DNA of 64,000 nt from Neospora caninum Liverpool. Lineage: Eukaryota > Apicomplexa > Conoidasida > Eucoccidiorida > Sarcocystidae. Below the pieces are notes generated by a model. That model made no database searches. It worked only from the letters and a program-made list of their open reading frames with translations, and was not told the origin of the DNA. Of this stretch, positions 61,801 through 64,000 are shown piece by piece. How positions within the stretch are numbered: the stretch's first letter is position 1; each line of letters opens with the position of its first letter. The DNA lies in the NCBI RefSeq assembly GCF_000208865.1, contig NC_018398.1, forward strand, positions 3,664,769 through 3,728,768. The letters are read 5' to 3'. The position numbers were made by a program, and so were the translations under genes.

Positions 61801-63253
61801 CGCAAAGATCTGAAGCCACGCCTCCTCCATTTTCCGCTGCTGGGTTTCGTCTTCCACTTCGCTGTGCTTCAGTTGGTACGCCTGTTGCACTTCCCACCAC
61901 GGCGCCTTGGGCGAAACGCCCAACTCGCGATAAAAATCGAGATCCGCTTGAGCTAAAGAAGAGCAGGCGCAGAAGTGAAGACATCGAGGAACAGAAAAAG
62001 AAAACGGGGAGATCCAAGCGTGAAAAAGAGAACGTCTCACCCATATATATATATATACATACATACATATATATTACAGTCCATAGGTCGTATGTCGATA
62101 TATATATATACTTATTTGTATATATACACATATGTTTTTGTGTGCGGGTATGGAGAAGCAGGTAGGGCAGAAGAGGGAGAGGATAAGGGCACTTCTTTGG
62201 AGTGTAGAGAGAAAGACAGAAGAGCGTGAGTGACGGTAGACCAGGAGAGGGAGGCCCCTAAGCCGGACGGTCCACGATTGCGAGAACTACAAGGAGGCAG
62301 GATGCATGAAAACAGAGTGAAGGCAAGGAAGTGAGAGTTGGCCGAGTACGGAGAGAACACTTGGAAAATATCGAGAATCAGACTTCACTTTCAGTTCGAT
62401 TCCTGCACTTACTCAGCGTCAACGTAGGAAGCGGTCCTTCCTCATCCGCACCTAGGGCCCCTGGCGTCTGGGCAAACAAGAACGTTTCCCTGCCTGCAGT
62501 TCCCTCTCGGGAAGACGAGACCGTTTCCTCGACGGTTCTGCCGAGAGGGAGAAGCGGCGAGAGCAGGGAGAGGGCCGGAAAAGGAGTCGCGGGCCGCCAA
62601 CCAGAGAGGATGGGCGAGGAAAAAGAAGAAAACACGAAGGAAGGAACAGAAGACGCGGCAGCGGCCAGCTGAACTGGAGCGCCATTAGCGGAGGCAGAGC
62701 GAGAGGGAGGCGATGCACGACTTCCGAAGAGTGAGAACGCGGGCTGAGACCCCGACGGACTCCCTCGCGTCGACGCTGCCTTTCCACAAGTCGAAGGAAG
62801 CGCAGAAAGAAACGCGACTCTTCTGCCGCGGTTCGGCCCGCGAGACGAAGGCAAAGACGTTCGCAGAAAGGCAGAGTGCATGGCGTGTCCAGGGAACGTC
62901 GTGATGGCCGGAGACACAGGGGGACTGCCTCTTCGCGATACGCCGAAAGCTGTCATCACGTGAAGAACCACTAGCGTGAGCAGAACGGGTAGAGATGCAA
63001 AGACGCGTCCTCGGGTGTATGTACACCCCGCTGTGGAGTGGACATACGCCCCACCGTTCCCCACGGAAGGGAGAAGCGAGGACGCTCGAGTGAATTTTGG
63101 GGAGCGCCGAACGAGGAAGACAGAGAGCTCGCTACGGCTTGCGGTGTCGTTTCGAATCTCATTTTGCAAAACGTCACGAGAGGAAGCAGCTGCCTCTGCG
63201 GCTGTCATTTCGCTGTCTTTGTGTCTTCTCAACTGTTTCTTCGCGCACATCAT
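58803..63253 (-). CDS. CPP1-like (DUF3353) J-like membrane protein, probable apicoplast
   Basis: Exons 63253-62413, 61952-61658, 61047-60895, 60569-60422, 59831-59703 and 59042-58803 are fully phase-consistent and give 601 residues. The long N-terminal exon holds a recessed hydrophobic segment (FASLPVLLTLVVLHVMTAFG, residues about 83-105). About 170 Ser/Arg/Pro-rich, acid-poor residues follow, the form of a bipartite apicoplast leader. Exon 2 begins a J-like domain, DLDFYRELGVSPKAPWWEV then KMEEAWLQIFAKRF, lacking the HPD motif of true DnaJ proteins. Three hydrophobic segments follow: the exon 4 stretch around SFFVPLALVSLSS and LTTAFGLSASFMG, LLWTGGLLLLHAVLGVAGA, and SLVAAMVILQWWFSAVAYR. The tail is acidic. 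A J-like domain plus about three helices is the architecture of plant CPP1/CDF1 and its cyanobacterial relatives, which stabilise POR and act in plastid protein homeostasis. The family call rests on architecture and motif feel, not alignment. Confidence 0.75.
59987..60193. repeat. Cluster of (TA)n tracts in an intron of the CPP1-like gene
   Basis: Three long TA tracts, 59987-60012, 60116-60134 and 60170-60193, lie within the intron spanning 60421 to 59832. Another short one is at 62043-62057 in the first intron. Confidence 0.85.
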
Positions 63254-64000
63254 GGTCACGTCGCGAAAGCGTTTCACCTCCTCCCTCCGCTTCGCCTCCG
63301 ATCTCCATAGAGCTGGCGGCCCTCTCTGGAGGTCGCCTCTGCGCGTCCGCCTCTCTCTGTCCCTTTGATTCTTTTCTCTTTTCTCTCTCGACCTCTTGGA
63401 GTTGCTGTCGCCCCCGCGCTTGAGTCTCCTGGGTGTGCGTCTTCGCGGCTGCTACTCCCGCTCCTCCTCCGGCAGCAGTTGTGCGGCGGAGCCTTGACCG
63501 TCAAGCGCCACGTTCTTTTGGAGAGAAGGAGAAGGCGTGAGAGAAAGGAAGGAACGGAGGCGGAGGCGACGAAGACGGAGAACGCCTGGAAGGCGAAAAA
63601 CCAGAGGCGCACAGGGTTTGAAGAACGACAAAGGAAGAGGCAAGAGCGCGAGAGAGACGTCGCGCGCACATAAGTGGAGAGGAGGAAAAGGGACAAAAAC
63701 GAATGAGGAAAAGACGGGAAGCTAGAGAAAGGAGGCAGACCTGAAAACGAACGAGAGACAAAGTGCGGAGAACGCCAGGAGACATGAGACAGGCGCTGCA
63801 CGCGTGAGGACGCGTGTCCAGCCAGAAAGGGGGGGCAGAGAGAGAAGAAGAGACGCTGTGTGACAGCGGAGCGAAACAGCAAAACAAAGAAAAAGCTCGG
63901 AAAAACAGCAAAGGAAAAAGTGTGTCCTGTGGCGGAGTGTGGTCCGCTTCGCCGGCGCTCCGCGATTTACGGTTGGCGATCGAACGTCGCTTGTCTCTGC
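63254..64000. other. 5' flank of the CPP1-like gene
   Basis: This lies upstream of the minus-strand ATG at 63253. Read on the gene strand it is pyrimidine-rich (TCTC and TTCC runs), as expected for a long 5' UTR or a 5' intron. No separate gene is supported to the right edge. Confidence 0.5.

Noticed and set aside
1..64000. tRNA, rRNA, transposon or integrated viral sequence
   Set aside because: No cloverleaf-type boxes, ribosomal stretches, transposase, reverse transcriptase or terminal repeats were recognised by eye; a covariance-model scan would be needed to exclude small RNAs.

Overview
The window looks like nuclear DNA of a tissue-cyst-forming coccidian (Sarcocystidae: Toxoplasma, Hammondia or Neospora type). 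Genes are split by GT-AG introns, usually with a pyrimidine-rich tract before the acceptor, and I could join exons by matching splice phases. The content also fits: a Cys-rich oocyst-wall protein, a subtilase, a plastid-type protein with a recessed signal and transit-like leader, and many (TA)n tracts in introns and spacers. There are no bacterial operons, CRISPR arrays, rRNAs or mobile elements that I can recognise. The genus is inferred.

Layout. 1-2456: no gene resolved; one 27-bp minisatellite. 2457-7139 (or 7298), +: deubiquitinase of the USP53/USP54 branch. 8576-11381, +: convincing but incompletely joined exons, either the 3' part of the same gene or a separate gene. 12.4-13.35 kb: strongly pyrimidine-rich, probably 5' UTR or intron. 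13663-25192, +: a giant, mostly disordered protein of more than 3,100 residues with a few conserved-looking islands. 26037-28627, -: oocyst wall protein, five exons, 551 aa. 30986-36335, -: a six-exon repeat protein joining a long Lys/Ala/Glu-rich tract to nine copies of a 15-residue GYYDENGQW-type repeat. 36336-40615: gene-poor. 40616-51824, -: an 18-exon multi-pass membrane protein with a large N-terminal extramembrane region. 54701-57055, +: secreted subtilisin-like protease, three exons, 579 aa, complete catalytic set. 58803-63253, -: six-exon, 601-aa protein with a J-like domain and C-terminal membrane segments, resembling plant and cyanobacterial CPP1 (DUF3353), with an apicoplast-type leader.

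How the genes relate. This is ordinary eukaryotic gene order with no operon logic. The giant + gene and the oocyst-wall gene converge across about 840 bp. The membrane-protein gene and the subtilase diverge across about 2.9 kb, which probably holds both promoters. The CPP1-like gene is the most unexpected: in plants the family supports the chlorophyll enzyme POR and plastid protein handling, yet coccidian plastids make no chlorophyll. The GYYDENGQW/lysine-rich protein and the large membrane protein match no family I can name and are the best candidates for undescribed biology.

Limits. Splice sites were chosen by eye and by phase consistency. First exons, UTRs and a few junctions (stated in each entry) remain open, and family names rest on motif recognition, not on a search.
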